Shown piece by piece: positions 26,707-36,900 of a stretch of 64,000 nucleotides of DNA. The stretch is taken from assembly GCA_016706425.1 (NCBI GenBank), contig JADJJR010000001.1, positions 1,116,001 through 1,180,000 of the forward strand, read 5' to 3'. Source of the DNA: Elusimicrobiota bacterium. Its GTDB lineage: Bacteria > Elusimicrobiota > Elusimicrobia > FEN-1173. Within the stretch, counting starts at the first letter, position 1; each line of letters begins with the position of its first letter. The notes under the pieces were generated by a model. It made no database searches. It had not been told where the DNA came from and saw nothing but the letters and a program-made list of their open reading frames with translations. The position numbers and the translations under genes were made by a program.

Positions 26707-28117
26707 GGTCGGTCGTTTCCTTCCAGTCGGCGCGGTAGAGCGATTTGCCGTCGGTTTTGCCGCTCAACGCAACGGCGTCGTCGTAATAAATCGTCAAGTC
26801 CCGCGCCTGCAAGGTCCCTCCCACACGCACGGTTCCCAAGATGGAAATCGGTCCCGCGTCTTTTTTAACAATGTCCCCGTCCACCCACACCAGACCCCGT
26901 ATCCCGGCGTCCGCAATGCGTTGGCAACAGCGCCCCGGCTCCGTGAGGAGGGGAGCGAACGTTTGCCAAGGGCGGCGGGCGCCTGGGCCGTACTCATCGG
27001 CCGCCTTGGCCGGCAACACCGCCCGGAACGAACCCCGCTGGGTGGTGAGATTGAGGTTGTTGCCCTCGCCCACCAGGATCAACGCCTCGAGCTCCAGGTT
27101 GGCCCCGTTGGGCCACAACCAAGTGTCGACGGGGTTGGGGGTGTCGTTTTCAACGAAAATCACGGCGGTCGGATCGGACAGGGAATAGGCGCGGCCGTCC
27201 GGAGAAGCGCGAAAGCGAATGCCGTGCAGGCTGTTTTTGGACGCGCGGAAATACCCGGACTCGGGGGGGTCCGAGAGGGCGGGCCAGGGGCCCTCTCCGC
27301 TCCATTCCAGGCGACCGCCCTCATCGGGGGACATGGGCACGCGGCTTAACTTCGCCCGGTGGCGGTAATACTCCATGTCCAGAACGGGGGCGCGGCCCAA
27401 GGTCCGGTCGTTGGCATATCGGTCGGTGGTGGGGATCTCTTTTTCGTCCCAGCGGAGGATGTTTTTCGCCACGAATTTTCGTGGAAACCCGTCCGTGTTT
27501 CCCAACAGCAAGTCCCCGCGCGAAACGATCGGTCCCCAGTGCACGTGCACCGAAGGCCCCAGCGCCAGGGTCCCCTCGGTGGCGAGGGCGGTGCGGATGC
27601 CATCGCGGGTGTAGGCCGCCCGCACGCTCCGGGTTTCGCCGGTTTCCTCATCGTAGCCGGTGGCCACGATGGTGACGTCCGTCGCTGACGGCCCGGGGAC
27701 AAACCGCACCCGGTAGGTGCCGCCCCGCTCGTCCGTGAACGTCATGTCGTCGTTGTAATTGGGGATTTCCGTGCCGACCCGGGCTTTCTGCCAAAGGATT
27801 TCGGATTCGCCGAGTTTCTTCAGTCCGCGGCGGAGACCCGCTTCGGCGAAGCGGAGCGCGGCGGAAGACCGACGTAAGGCCGGACGCTCGAGCCGCCGTT
27901 GGGTCTCTAGGTAGTGCGCCGTGGGGGGGACGAAAACCGCCACGGTGAGCAACGAGGTGACCGCGCCCAGGAACGCGTGCCCCCGAATGGCCCCGGGGCG
28001 AAAAAGGGTCCGCGGTTTGTCGGACCGTCTCCTCAAGGGGAGCATTTGGGCAAGACGCTTCGTCCGCGCCAGGGGGGCGCGCCAAAAGGCGTTGGATGAG
28101 GATCCTGTCTCGACCAC
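26699..28117 (-). CDS. PilX-like pilus assembly / surface protein
   Basis: 472 residues from a GTG at 28117 that has GGAGG four bases upstream; the frame is open to 28282, and an ATG at 28045 is an alternative. After a basic stretch comes one hydrophobic helix (GHAFLGAVTSLLTVAVFV) and then ALRFAEAGLRRGLKKLGE, the pattern of minor pilins of the PilX/GspK type. The rest is a large beta-rich domain with GPIVSRGDLLLG, GTLALG and GTVRVGGTLQARD repeats, similar to proteins that carry a 'pilus assembly PilX' tag. Probably membrane-anchored and exposed outside. No other pilus gene lies near it. Confidence 0.6.
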   Translation of the reverse strand: MVETGSSSNAFWRAPLARTKRLAQMLPLRRRSDKPRTLFRPGAIRGHAFLGAVTSLLTVAVFVPPTAHYLETQRRLERPALRRSSAALRFAEAGLRRGLKKLGESEILWQKARVGTEIPNYNDDMTFTDERGGTYRVRFVPGPSATDVTIVATGYDEETGETRSVRAAYTRDGIRTALATEGTLALGPSVHVHWGPIVSRGDLLLGNTDGFPRKFVAKNILRWDEKEIPTTDRYANDRTLGRAPVLDMEYYRHRAKLSRVPMSPDEGGRLEWSGEGPWPALSDPPESGYFRASKNSLHGIRFRASPDGRAYSLSDPTAVIFVENDTPNPVDTWLWPNGANLELEALILVGEGNNLNLTTQRGSFRAVLPAKAADEYGPGARRPWQTFAPLLTEPGRCCQRIADAGIRGLVWVDGDIVKKDAGPISILGTVRVGGTLQARDLTIYYDDAVALSGKTDGKSLYRADWKETTDLK

Positions 28118-28275
28118 GGAACCTCCGGGCCTCCCGAACGACCGACCGGGGGGCCTCTTAATCCTAACCCCGGCGGGGGGGCTTTGCAACCCCCGCGCGC
28201 GGCGGTTTTCCTTCGGGGAAAAAGCGCCGGGGATTTGATAAAATACCCCCATCCTTCCACGAAAAGAGGGTTCCC
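28118..28275. promoter_or_regulatory. Divergent intergenic region between PilX-like gene and acyl-CoA synthetase
   Basis: About 160 bp. It contains the GGAGG site of the minus-strand gene (28126-28122) and a TAAAAT -10 candidate on the plus strand (28239-28244). No convincing -35 was found. Confidence 0.45.
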
Positions 28276-31044
28276 ATGTCATCGTCTTCTTCCGATTTGT
28301 CCCATTCCCTGGCCGGTCAGGCCGATCCCGCCCACGACGTCTTCCGGGGCGACCGCGGGTCGCTGGACGTCTTCTTCCGCCCCAAATCCGTGGCCGTGGT
28401 CGGGGCCACCGAGCACGCCGGCACCGTCGGTCGGACCCTTTTGTGGAACATGATCTCTTCCTCTTTCGGCGGCACCGTCTACCCCGTCAACCCGAAGCGC
28501 TCAAGCGTCCTCGGCATCAAGGCCTACCCCCGGGTGTCGGACGTGCCCGAGGCCGTCGACCTCGCCGTCATCGCCACCCCGGCGCCGAAGGTTCCGGAGG
28601 TCATCGCCGAATGTGTGTCCTTGGGCGTGCCCGGGGCCATCGTCATTTCGGCCGGGTTCAAGGAATTCGGCGCGGAAGGCGCGGCCCTGGAGAAACGCAT
28701 CCAGGACATCGCCCGGGGCAAAATGCGCATTCTGGGCCCGAACTGCCTGGGGCTCATGTGCCCGCCGTCGGGTTTCAACGCCACCTTCGCCAAGGGGATT
28801 TCCGCCGCCGGCAACGTCGGATTTTTGAGCCAATCGGGGGCCCTGTGCACCGCCGTGTTGGATTGGTCGTTTCGGGAGAACATCGGGTTCTCGGCCTTCG
28901 CCTCCCTGGGGTCAATGTTGGACATCGGCTGGGGCGACTTGATCGATTATCTGGGCAACGATCCCAAAACCGAAAGCATCGTCATTTACATGGAGTCCGT
29001 CGGCGACGCCCGGGCTTTCATGTCGGCGGCCCGTGAAGTGTCCCTCACCAAACCCATCATCGTCATCAAGGCGGGACGGACCGACGCGGCCGCCAAGGCC
29101 GCGGTGAGCCACACGGGGTCCCTGGTGGGTCGCGACGACGTGCTGGACGCGGCTTTCGAGCGCTGCGGCGTTATCCGGGTGGACGCGATTTCGGATCTCT
29201 TCCAGATGGCCGGGACCCTGGCCCGCCAACCCCGTCCCAAGGGGAACCGCCTGACCATCGTCACCAACGCCGGCGGGCCCGGCGTCCTCGCGGCCGACGC
29301 GTTGATCGAAAACGGCGGGCAGCTCGCGGAGCTCAGCGCCGAAACCATGAAGGAGTTGAATGGGTTTCTCCCCGGCCCCTGGAGCCACGGCAACCCCGTG
29401 GACGTGCTGGGAGACGCCGACGCCGGCCGCTACGGCCGCGCCATGGAAACGGCGATCAAAGACACGAATTCCGACGGCTTGCTTTTGATTTTGACCCCCC
29501 AGGACATGACGGACGCCACCGGTTCGGCCCAGCAGTTGGCGCTCAAGGCCGGCGCGCTGGCGGGCAAACCCGTGCTCGCCAGTTGGATGGGCGGCGAAAC
29601 CGTCGAGGCGGGGCGGCAGGTGCTCACCAAGGCGGGGATCCCGGTGTTCAATTACCCCGACACCGCGGCCAAGATTTTCTGCACCATGTGGGCCTACAGC
29701 GCTCACTTGCAGGCCCTCTACGAAACCCCGACCCTGTCGGCGGGCGCCCACGAATCCGGCGTCGATTACGCCCGCGCCAAGGCGCTCATCGACGGCGCCC
29801 GCGCCGCCGGACGAAGCATCCTGACGGAGGACGAATCCAAGCAATTGCTCGCGGCCTACGGGATCCCGACGGTCGAGACGCGTCTGGCCCATTCGCCCGA
29901 GGAGGCGGCCCGTCAGGCCGACGCCCTCGGTTACCCCGTGGTCTTGAAATTGCATTCCAAAACGATCACCCACAAATCCGACGTGGGCGGGGTGATGTTG
30001 AATCTTCAATCGGCGGACGCCGCGCGCACGGCCTTCGACACGATTCGCCGCAACCTGGAATCGATCAAGGGCCCCGGTCACTTTGACGGCGTCACCGTGC
30101 AACGCATGATCCGGTGGGAGGGACACGAGGTCATCCTCGGCGCCAGCCCCGATCCTCAATTCGGCCCTGTTTTGCTCTTCGGCACGGGCGGCAAACTGGT
30201 CGAGGTGTTCAAAGACAAGGCCCTGGGGTTGCCCCCGCTCACGAGCACCTTGGCCCTGCGCCTCATGTCCCGGACCAAAATTTGGAAGGCCCTGCAGGGC
30301 GTGCGCGGCCAAAAAGCCGGGGATCTCGCCGCGCTGGAGCGCGCGTTCATCCGCTTCAGCTGGCTCACCGTGGAGCAATCGGCCGTTAAAGAAATCGACA
30401 TCAACCCGCTTTTGGTTTCTCCCGAAGGGGTCGTCGCCATGGACGCGCGGGTGGCCCTCTATACGCCCGAGGAGGAAAAAAGCCGCGTGCGCCCGGCCAT
30501 CCGGCCCTACCCGACGGATTTCGACAAGGAGATCACGGCCAAGGACGGGACGCGCCTTTTGATCCGGCCGGTTCGGCCGGAGGACGAGCCTTTGTTGGTG
30601 GAGTACCACAGCCACCTTTCGGAGCGGAGCGTCGTGTCACGGTATTTGCGTCCCTTTGATTTGGGGGCCCGCACCGCCCATGAACGGTTGCGCCGCGTTT
30701 GTTTTGTCGATTACGACCGGGAATTGGTGTTGGTCGCCGAACAGCCCGCCGTCGGCGGCGCTCCGGGGCGGATCTGGGCGGTGGGGCGTCTGTCGCGCCG
30801 GCCGGGCACCGCTTCGGCCCAATGGACGATGTTGGTGGCCGACCCCTACCAAAACAAGGGGCTCGGCACCGCTTTCCTGCGGCACATGGTCGAAATCGCC
30901 CGGGCGGAAAAGATTACCCATCTGTGGGCGGAAATCCGCCAGGAAAACCTGGAGATGTTGCGGGTTTCGGAGCGCCTGGGGTTCCGCCACACCGTGTGCA
31001 CCGACGGCACGGTCCGTGTGCAATTGAATTTGCCGGTCGCGTAA
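28276..31044 (+). CDS. ADP-forming acyl-CoA synthetase fused to a GNAT acetyltransferase (Pat/PatZ-like)
   Basis: 922 residues. Order: CoA-binding Rossmann domain (~30-160, [14 protein letters not shown]), succinyl-CoA-synthetase-like flavodoxin fold (~170-310) with [11 protein letters not shown] containing the phospho-histidine position, a second CoA-ligase domain (~320-460), ATP-grasp (~490-700, [26 protein letters not shown]), and a C-terminal GNAT domain (~745-920) with acetyl-CoA loop [13 protein letters not shown]. Proteins of this layout acetylate lysines of metabolic enzymes (Pat), but the catalytic histidine is kept here, so ADP-forming acetyl-CoA synthetase activity is also possible. 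ATG follows AGAGGG. Confidence 0.9.
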   Translation: MSSSSSDLSHSLAGQADPAHDVFRGDRGSLDVFFRPKSVAVVGATEHAGTVGRTLLWNMISSSFGGTVYPVNPKRSSVLGIKAYPRVSDVPEAVDLAVIATPAPKVPEVIAECVSLGVPGAIVISAGFKEFGAEGAALEKRIQDIARGKMRILGPNCLGLMCPPSGFNATFAKGISAAGNVGFLSQSGALCTAVLDWSFRENIGFSAFASLGSMLDIGWGDLIDYLGNDPKTESIVIYMESVGDARAFMSAAREVSLTKPIIVIKAGRTDAAAKAAVSHTGSLVGRDDVLDAAFERCGVIRVDAISDLFQMAGTLARQPRPKGNRLTIVTNAGGPGVLAADALIENGGQLAELSAETMKELNGFLPGPWSHGNPVDVLGDADAGRYGRAMETAIKDTNSDGLLLILTPQDMTDATGSAQQLALKAGALAGKPVLASWMGGETVEAGRQVLTKAGIPVFNYPDTAAKIFCTMWAYSAHLQALYETPTLSAGAHESGVDYARAKALIDGARAAGRSILTEDESKQLLAAYGIPTVETRLAHSPEEAARQADALGYPVVLKLHSKTITHKSDVGGVMLNLQSADAARTAFDTIRRNLESIKGPGHFDGVTVQRMIRWEGHEVILGASPDPQFGPVLLFGTGGKLVEVFKDKALGLPPLTSTLALRLMSRTKIWKALQGVRGQKAGDLAALERAFIRFSWLTVEQSAVKEIDINPLLVSPEGVVAMDARVALYTPEEEKSRVRPAIRPYPTDFDKEITAKDGTRLLIRPVRPEDEPLLVEYHSHLSERSVVSRYLRPFDLGARTAHERLRRVCFVDYDRELVLVAEQPAVGGAPGRIWAVGRLSRRPGTASAQWTMLVADPYQNKGLGTAFLRHMVEIARAEKITHLWAEIRQENLEMLRVSERLGFRHTVCTDGTVRVQLNLPVA

Positions 31045-31046
31045 AT

Positions 31047-32192
31047 TTGAAAGAACTGTATTTCGACAACGCCGCCACCTCCTGGCCCAAGCCCCCCGCC
31101 GTGGTCGGGAGTTTGGCGGCCTACCAACGGTCCGTGGGGGCCAGCGCGGGGCGGGGCGCCTACCCCCGGGCCGTGGCTTCGGGAGAAATTCTTCAAGACT
31201 GTCGCGCCGCGTTGGCGGGCCTCTTCAACGCCCCCGATCCCCGACGGGTGATCTTCACCCTCAATTGTTCGGACGCCCTCAATCTGGCGATTTTCGGCTT
31301 GCCTTGGAAGCGGGGGGACCGCGCCCTGGTCACCCCCTTCGAGCACAATTCCGTCCTTCGACCCCTGCACGCCCTTAAAGAGAAGCTCGGCATCGCCATC
31401 GATGTGATGGCCGTGGATGGGGACGGGCGCGCGATCCCGGACCGGCTTGGAAAATGCCTCCGCCCGCGAACGCGCCTTGTGGCCGCGGTCCACGCCTCCA
31501 ACGTGACGGGGGGGCTTCAACCCCTGGCCGCCCTCGGCGCCTTCGCCCGGCGGAAGGGCCTCCCGTTCCTCGTGGACGCCGCGCAGTCCGCCGGGGCGGT
31601 GCCGATCGACGTGCGGGCCATGAAAATCGACCTCCTGGCCTTTCCCGGGCACAAAGCCCTTTTGGGGCCCCTCGGCACCGGCGCGTTGATCGTGACCCCG
31701 GGTCTTGATTTGACGCCTCTTCGCCACGGCGGCACGGGCAGCCTCTCGGAAAAAGAATTTCAACCCCCGTTTTACCCCGACCGCTTGGAAACGGGCAGCC
31801 ACAACGCCCCCGGACTGTTGGGGCTGCTGGAGGGCGTGCGGTTCCTCCGGGGACGGGGCGGCCCCGCCGCGGTGCAACGCCGCGAGCGCGGTCTCATGGA
31901 GGCGTTTTTGGCCGGGGCGGCGCGCGTGCCCGGGCTGCGCCTGTTCGGTCCATCGGCCGCCGCCGAACGTGTGGCGGTGGCGTCGTTCCGGTTCGGCGGC
32001 GAAGCGCCGGCCCGGACCGCCGACCGCCTGTGGGCCAAGGGGCGGTTGATGGTGCGCGCGGGTTTGCATTGCGCCCCCTGGGCGCACCGCTGGCTCGGGA
32101 CGTTGCCGGACGGCACTTTCCGTTTTTCCTTCGGCCCTTTTTTGACGGGCGCCGACATCGACCGGGCCCTGCGGGTTCTGCGGGACCTCTGA
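31047..32192 (+). CDS. Class V aminotransferase / cysteine desulfurase-like protein
   Basis: 381 residues from TTG 31047, two bases after the preceding stop. PLP lysine in FPGHKALLGPLGTGAL, the Asp of DAAQSAG, and the C-terminal VRAGLHCAPWAHRWLG with a cysteine at the desulfurase position. This is the pattern of the desulfurase-related family whose members sit outside Fe-S operons; the sulfur acceptor is unknown. The N-terminus YFDNAATSWPKPP is family-typical and fixes the start. It is the second desulfurase-like gene here, distinct from sufS. Confidence 0.82.
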   Translation: MKELYFDNAATSWPKPPAVVGSLAAYQRSVGASAGRGAYPRAVASGEILQDCRAALAGLFNAPDPRRVIFTLNCSDALNLAIFGLPWKRGDRALVTPFEHNSVLRPLHALKEKLGIAIDVMAVDGDGRAIPDRLGKCLRPRTRLVAAVHASNVTGGLQPLAALGAFARRKGLPFLVDAAQSAGAVPIDVRAMKIDLLAFPGHKALLGPLGTGALIVTPGLDLTPLRHGGTGSLSEKEFQPPFYPDRLETGSHNAPGLLGLLEGVRFLRGRGGPAAVQRRERGLMEAFLAGAARVPGLRLFGPSAAAERVAVASFRFGGEAPARTADRLWAKGRLMVRAGLHCAPWAHRWLGTLPDGTFRFSFGPFLTGADIDRALRVLRDL

Positions 32193-32198
32193 GCCCCC

Positions 32199-33947
32199 AT
32201 GAAGCGCCTTGTCGATCCCGCCCGGAAGTTGATTCGCGTTCTCCGTTTACGACCGTTCCAAGCCCTGCGGGAACGCTGGGCCGAAGGCTACACCCGCCGG
32301 GATCTGACGGGGGATTTGTTGGCGGGACTCACGGTGGGTCTGGTGGCCGTGCCCCTGTCCATGGCGCTGGCGGTGGCCAGCGGGGTGGCGCCCCAGCACG
32401 GTTTGTACACGGCCATCGTCGCCGGGTTTCTGACGCCGCTTTTTGGCGGGTCGCGGTATCAGGTCACGGGGCCCACCGCCGCGTTCGTCGTCATTTTGGC
32501 GCCCATCGCCTCCCGCCACGGGTTGGCGGGCCTGGCGCTGGCCGGGGCCATGGCGGGCGTCTTGTTGATTTTGATGGGCCTCGCCCGCATGGGCCAGGTG
32601 ATCCAGTTTGTGCCCCACCCCGTGACGACGGGTTTCACCTCGGGCATCGCCCTCGTCATCGCCACCCTTCAAATAAAAGATTTCTTTGGCCTCCAACCCG
32701 GCGCCTTGCCGGACCACTTCGTCCCTCGTCTGGGGGCCCTGTGGGCGGCGCGGGCCACCGTGTCCGGGACGGAATGCGCCATCGGGGCCGTCACGCTTTT
32801 CCTTTTTTGGGTTTGGCCGAAATTCGTTCGCCGCGTGCCGGCGCTCTTGGGGGCCCTGGCGATCGTCACCTTCGGCGTGGCGGCGTTGGAATCCCTCTTC
32901 CCTTCGTTCCGGGCGGCCACCGTGGCGACACGCTTCGCCGCCACAGGCGGTATCCCCGCCGGAGCGCCGCCCTTCGTTTGGCCCTGGGCCTGGGCGGGCC
33001 CGTCCGGCGCGGCGCCGGTCTTAAGCTTCGCCTACATCGAAAGCCTGTTGCCCGCCGCGCTGGCCATCGCGCTCCTGGGGGCCATTGAGTCCCTGTTGTC
33101 CGCCGTCGTCGCCGACGGCATGACGCGCACGCGCCACGACCCCGACGCCGAGTTGCTGGCCCTCGGGCAGGGAAACATCGCGGCGGCCTTTTTCGGGGGC
33201 CTGCCGGCCACGGGGGCCTTCGCGCGCACGGCGGCGGGGATTCGCGCGGGGGCCCGCTCCCCCCTGGCGGCCATGACTCACGCGCTCACCGTCCTGGGGG
33301 TGGTGCTCCTCTTCGCCCCGTGGATTTCCCGACTGCCCATGGCGGCGATGGCGGCCTTGTTGCTGGTGGTGGCCTATCACATGTCCGAAATTCGTCGGGT
33401 GCGGCACCTCGGACGGGTGGCCCCGCGGGGGGATCTCTTGGTGCTCGCCGCCTGTTTTCTCCTGACCGTTTTGTTCGATATGGTGATCGGTGTCTCCGCC
33501 GGGATCGTGCTCGCTGCGTTGTTGTTCCTGCGCCGCATGGCCCGCCACACCCGGGGACGGTCTTTGTCCCACGGCCCCTCCGCCACGGGCCACGCCTGGC
33601 CCCGGGACGTCTTCGTGTATGAAATCGCCGGGCCGCTGTTCTTCGGTGCCGTCGAGAACGCCCTCGGGGCCCTGCGGGCGATCCATCAACAGATGCGCTG
33701 CGTCGTGCTCATCCTGACCGAGGTGCCGCACCTCGACGCCACGGCCTTGGTGGCCCTCGAGGCGGTGTTGTCGGACCTGCGCCAAGGGGGGCGGTCGGTG
33801 GTCCTCGTCGGGGCGGGTCCCCAACCCTTGCGGTTGTTGAAGCGGGCCGGCCTTTTGGAAGGGGACTCCGCCGTCCAGTCCGTGGGCACCATCGACGAGG
33901 CTCTGAGTCGGGTGGGTCGACGGGATCCGCCGCGTTTGATAAAATGA
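32199..33947 (+). CDS. SulP family anion transporter with STAS domain
   Basis: 582 residues. Inner-membrane carrier for sulfate, bicarbonate or another anion. Seen: the N-terminal RRDLTGDLLAGLTVGLVAVPLSMALAVASG is cut by the standard SulP signature 'AVPLSMALA' plus YTAIVAGF..FGGSRYQVTGPT; about twelve to fourteen hydrophobic spans; and a C-terminal STAS domain (~460-565) where the usual Asp-Ser-Thr phospho-loop reads HLDATAL. The STAS domain may bind nucleotides or regulators. Starts six bases after the aminotransferase gene. A TAAAAT promoter-like element for the next gene overlaps its stop codon. Confidence 0.92.
   Translation: MKRLVDPARKLIRVLRLRPFQALRERWAEGYTRRDLTGDLLAGLTVGLVAVPLSMALAVASGVAPQHGLYTAIVAGFLTPLFGGSRYQVTGPTAAFVVILAPIASRHGLAGLALAGAMAGVLLILMGLARMGQVIQFVPHPVTTGFTSGIALVIATLQIKDFFGLQPGALPDHFVPRLGALWAARATVSGTECAIGAVTLFLFWVWPKFVRRVPALLGALAIVTFGVAALESLFPSFRAATVATRFAATGGIPAGAPPFVWPWAWAGPSGAAPVLSFAYIESLLPAALAIALLGAIESLLSAVVADGMTRTRHDPDAELLALGQGNIAAAFFGGLPATGAFARTAAGIRAGARSPLAAMTHALTVLGVVLLFAPWISRLPMAAMAALLLVVAYHMSEIRRVRHLGRVAPRGDLLVLAACFLLTVLFDMVIGVSAGIVLAALLFLRRMARHTRGRSLSHGPSATGHAWPRDVFVYEIAGPLFFGAVENALGALRAIHQQMRCVVLILTEVPHLDATALVALEAVLSDLRQGGRSVVLVGAGPQPLRLLKRAGLLEGDSAVQSVGTIDEALSRVGRRDPPRLIK
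33940..33945 (+). promoter_or_regulatory. -10 candidate before the 1129-residue unknown gene
   Basis: TAAAAT at 33940-33945, overlapping the end of the SulP gene and 41 bp before the next ATG; the leader is AT-rich (AATAAAAAAAATAAATTAAT). A -35 is not clear. Confidence 0.4.
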
Positions 33948-33985
33948 GGAAGCGAATAAAAAAAATAAATTAATGGATCACGATC

Positions 33986-36900
33986 ATGTCCGATAACCTC
34001 TCCACCTACATCGCTTTGAAATTGGCCGCCCTGGGGGTGCCTGTCCCCGAAGGCGTCGAACCCTTGGTCGACGTGGCGCGTCCCTTGCTTCGCAACTATC
34101 AAGAAAAGAGCCGCCTCTTGTCCCAACGGCACGCGCCCGTGGACGACCGGTTGCAGGCCTTTCTCAACGCCTATTTGGCGGATGTTCCGGGCGATGTCCC
34201 CACGCTTCCTTCCGACACGTTCGTTTTGGATCTGCCGGGTTTGGCGCGGGCCGTCTCGTTGCCGCCGGACCAGGACAGTTTTCTCTCCCCCATCGTGAGC
34301 ACCTACCGGGTCAAGCAGGGCATTCTCCACAATCCCAAGCACGACCGCCGTACCACCGAAGGTGTTTTTCATGTGGCGGAGGGCGGTTTCCCGATTCCCG
34401 GCGATAAGCGGGCGGTTCCCAAGGCGGTGTTTCAATCGTTGTTGCGCGCCGCGCTGGCGCCGCCGGACGACATGATGGTGTTGCCCTACACGGCGAGCCG
34501 GTTCGACCCGGCCCGGGTCTGGGTGAGCCTTTTGATGCGCCCTTTGGTGTGCCCGGCGATTCCCGAACGCCGTTCGGCAAAGACCACGGAAATTCGTTTT
34601 TTCGCCCCCGGGGGGATGGTCGGCAATTTGGATTTCGTGGAATCCATTTTCGGCAACGGGGGAGATCCCCACTTGCCCGAAAACGACTCCGCCCTCGACA
34701 CCGATGGGTGGACGGGGCACACCGGCGGGGTTCTTTTGGCGCCCCATTTGATCAACCTGACCAAAAAGGCCCTGGGCTTGCCCCCCGTTGCGGAGGCGAC
34801 CGATCGCCAAAAGCGGGACCGGATGTTCTGGACCGACCCCAACGAGTTGTACAACGACGGGCAGGCCTTTAAAATCACGGCCCGGGACGCTCGGGGCGTC
34901 ATGTTCACGATCATCGCCGACAACTACTTCGGCTATTGCAAAAAGGAAGTCAAAACCCAAATCAGTTTTTCGGCCAACCTCTTCGGTTGGGCCGAGGAAG
35001 AGCACGCCGGCGGCGCGGTCGCCTTCGCGAGTTACGACCTGGGCGGCCGGTTCCAGCAAGAGCCGCGCATCGTGCCCCAGAACGGATTGACCTTTTCCGA
35101 GATGACGGCCATGTACGACGCCTTGATGGACGTGAAACCGGAGGGGTACGCCGTCGACCGGGAGTATCCCGAGGTTTGGTACGTTCCCGAGGATGCCCTT
35201 TTCGACTTGCACTCGAAAACGGTTTCCTGGATGTGGAACGGGAAGTTTCAGAACATTCGATTGTCGCCCCGCAACATCCACATTTTGCCCAACGGGTACA
35301 AAGTGGGTCTTAGCCGCCAGGTGGGCGGGCAAGGATGGCATTTGGCCGGGATCTCCGCCGAAGGCGTCTTGTGCCACAAGCCGAGCACGGTCAGTGGCGG
35401 GGGGAAATCTGAAATTTCCAAATCCATTGAGGACGCCATGGTGCAGGGCCCCGTCTTCGTGGCGGATCTTCAAAAGGATCTCGACGCCGTGGCGGCGATC
35501 ATCGCGCGCAACTACGGCGACCGTTTCATCAACCCCCGCGTGATGACGCGGCCCTCGCGACCGATCCTCAGCGCGGCGCGATCCCTGGGGTCGGTCATCA
35601 AGCTTTTGACCCCCGCGCCGGAATACACGACGGAGTTCAACGCCTGGTTGGCGTCGATCCCCCGCCATATTTTGGATTTGGTGTTGATTTTAAAGCGCTT
35701 CTATCGCCCGGAATGGGGGAACGATTGGCGCCCCCACTTTTCCGTCGACATGGTCAACGGGGCCCCCGGGCACGAATTGAAGGTGGAGGGCCATCGGTTG
35801 CGCTCCAGCTACATTCGGGTGGGATACGAAAAAGACGGGTCCCGGAGGATCTACCGGGTGCGGCAGGATTTCGACACCGCCGACAAGGTCCAGATGGAGG
35901 ACGATATCACCGCCAGCGTGGTGGTCCCCCGCGCGGACTTGGACGGCGTCGAAAGCGGTCTGCCGGGCCCGAGCGTCAAGCTGCTCGCCAATTGCGAGCG
36001 CCGCCTGTTCCAGCGCCCCGACGACGCGGTGATCCCCGGCTACGACAAACAGGCCGAGGCCGACATCGCCGGGAAAAACGTGTTTTTATCCAACTGGGAG
36101 CCTTTGACGCGCCCGCAAGTCCGTGACCTGGTGGACGACGCGCCGGTGTTTGATCAATTCACCGACTCCGTCCGCGCGGTGTGGCGGGATTTCTTGATCG
36201 ATATGAAACCGACGTTCCTCGTTTCGTCCGCCCACCCGCGCCTTGTCGATGGGAAACCATCGAAAAACCCGCGTTATCTTCAGGACAGGCCGGATTTGGT
36301 CAACGCGCGCGGGACTCACGTTGCGCGCATGGGCTCCCGCCTTTTCCGCCGCGTTTTGTTGGGCCGGCCCTTGGTGTGGCCGGTGAACGCCGTGCTCCCC
36401 GCGCGCCGCAACAACCCACCCGACGCCAAAATCGGGGCGCCTCCCCTGTGCGTTTACAACCCGATCCATTATCAGGAATTGCCCGAGTTGTTCATGGATT
36501 TCATCAGCAGTCTTACGGGGAAATCGCCCTCCACCACCGGCTTCGGCTCGGAAGGGGCTTTGACCAAAGGGCCCTTCAACGCCCTGCCGCCGATCGTGGA
36601 TCTGAACAACGCCCTCGTGGCTTTTGTCCTCACCGGGGCCCCGGGCTTTTCGACCGCGGCGGGATACATCGGGCCCCACGTTCGGGTCGACCATGACATC
36701 AGCTTGTTGGTGCCGGAAATCTGGGCCCGCTTGACCCCGGAGGAGCGCGCGCCCGACGAGATGATCCGCACCGGCCGGCTCGAGAAGTTGGTCGATTTTG
36801 ATCACCGAGGCCGCCTTATCCCCGCGTCGCGGCTGGGTTACCGTGTCACCCGACGTTTCGCCCGGGAGTTTCTTGGACGGATTTTCAACAACCCGGACAT

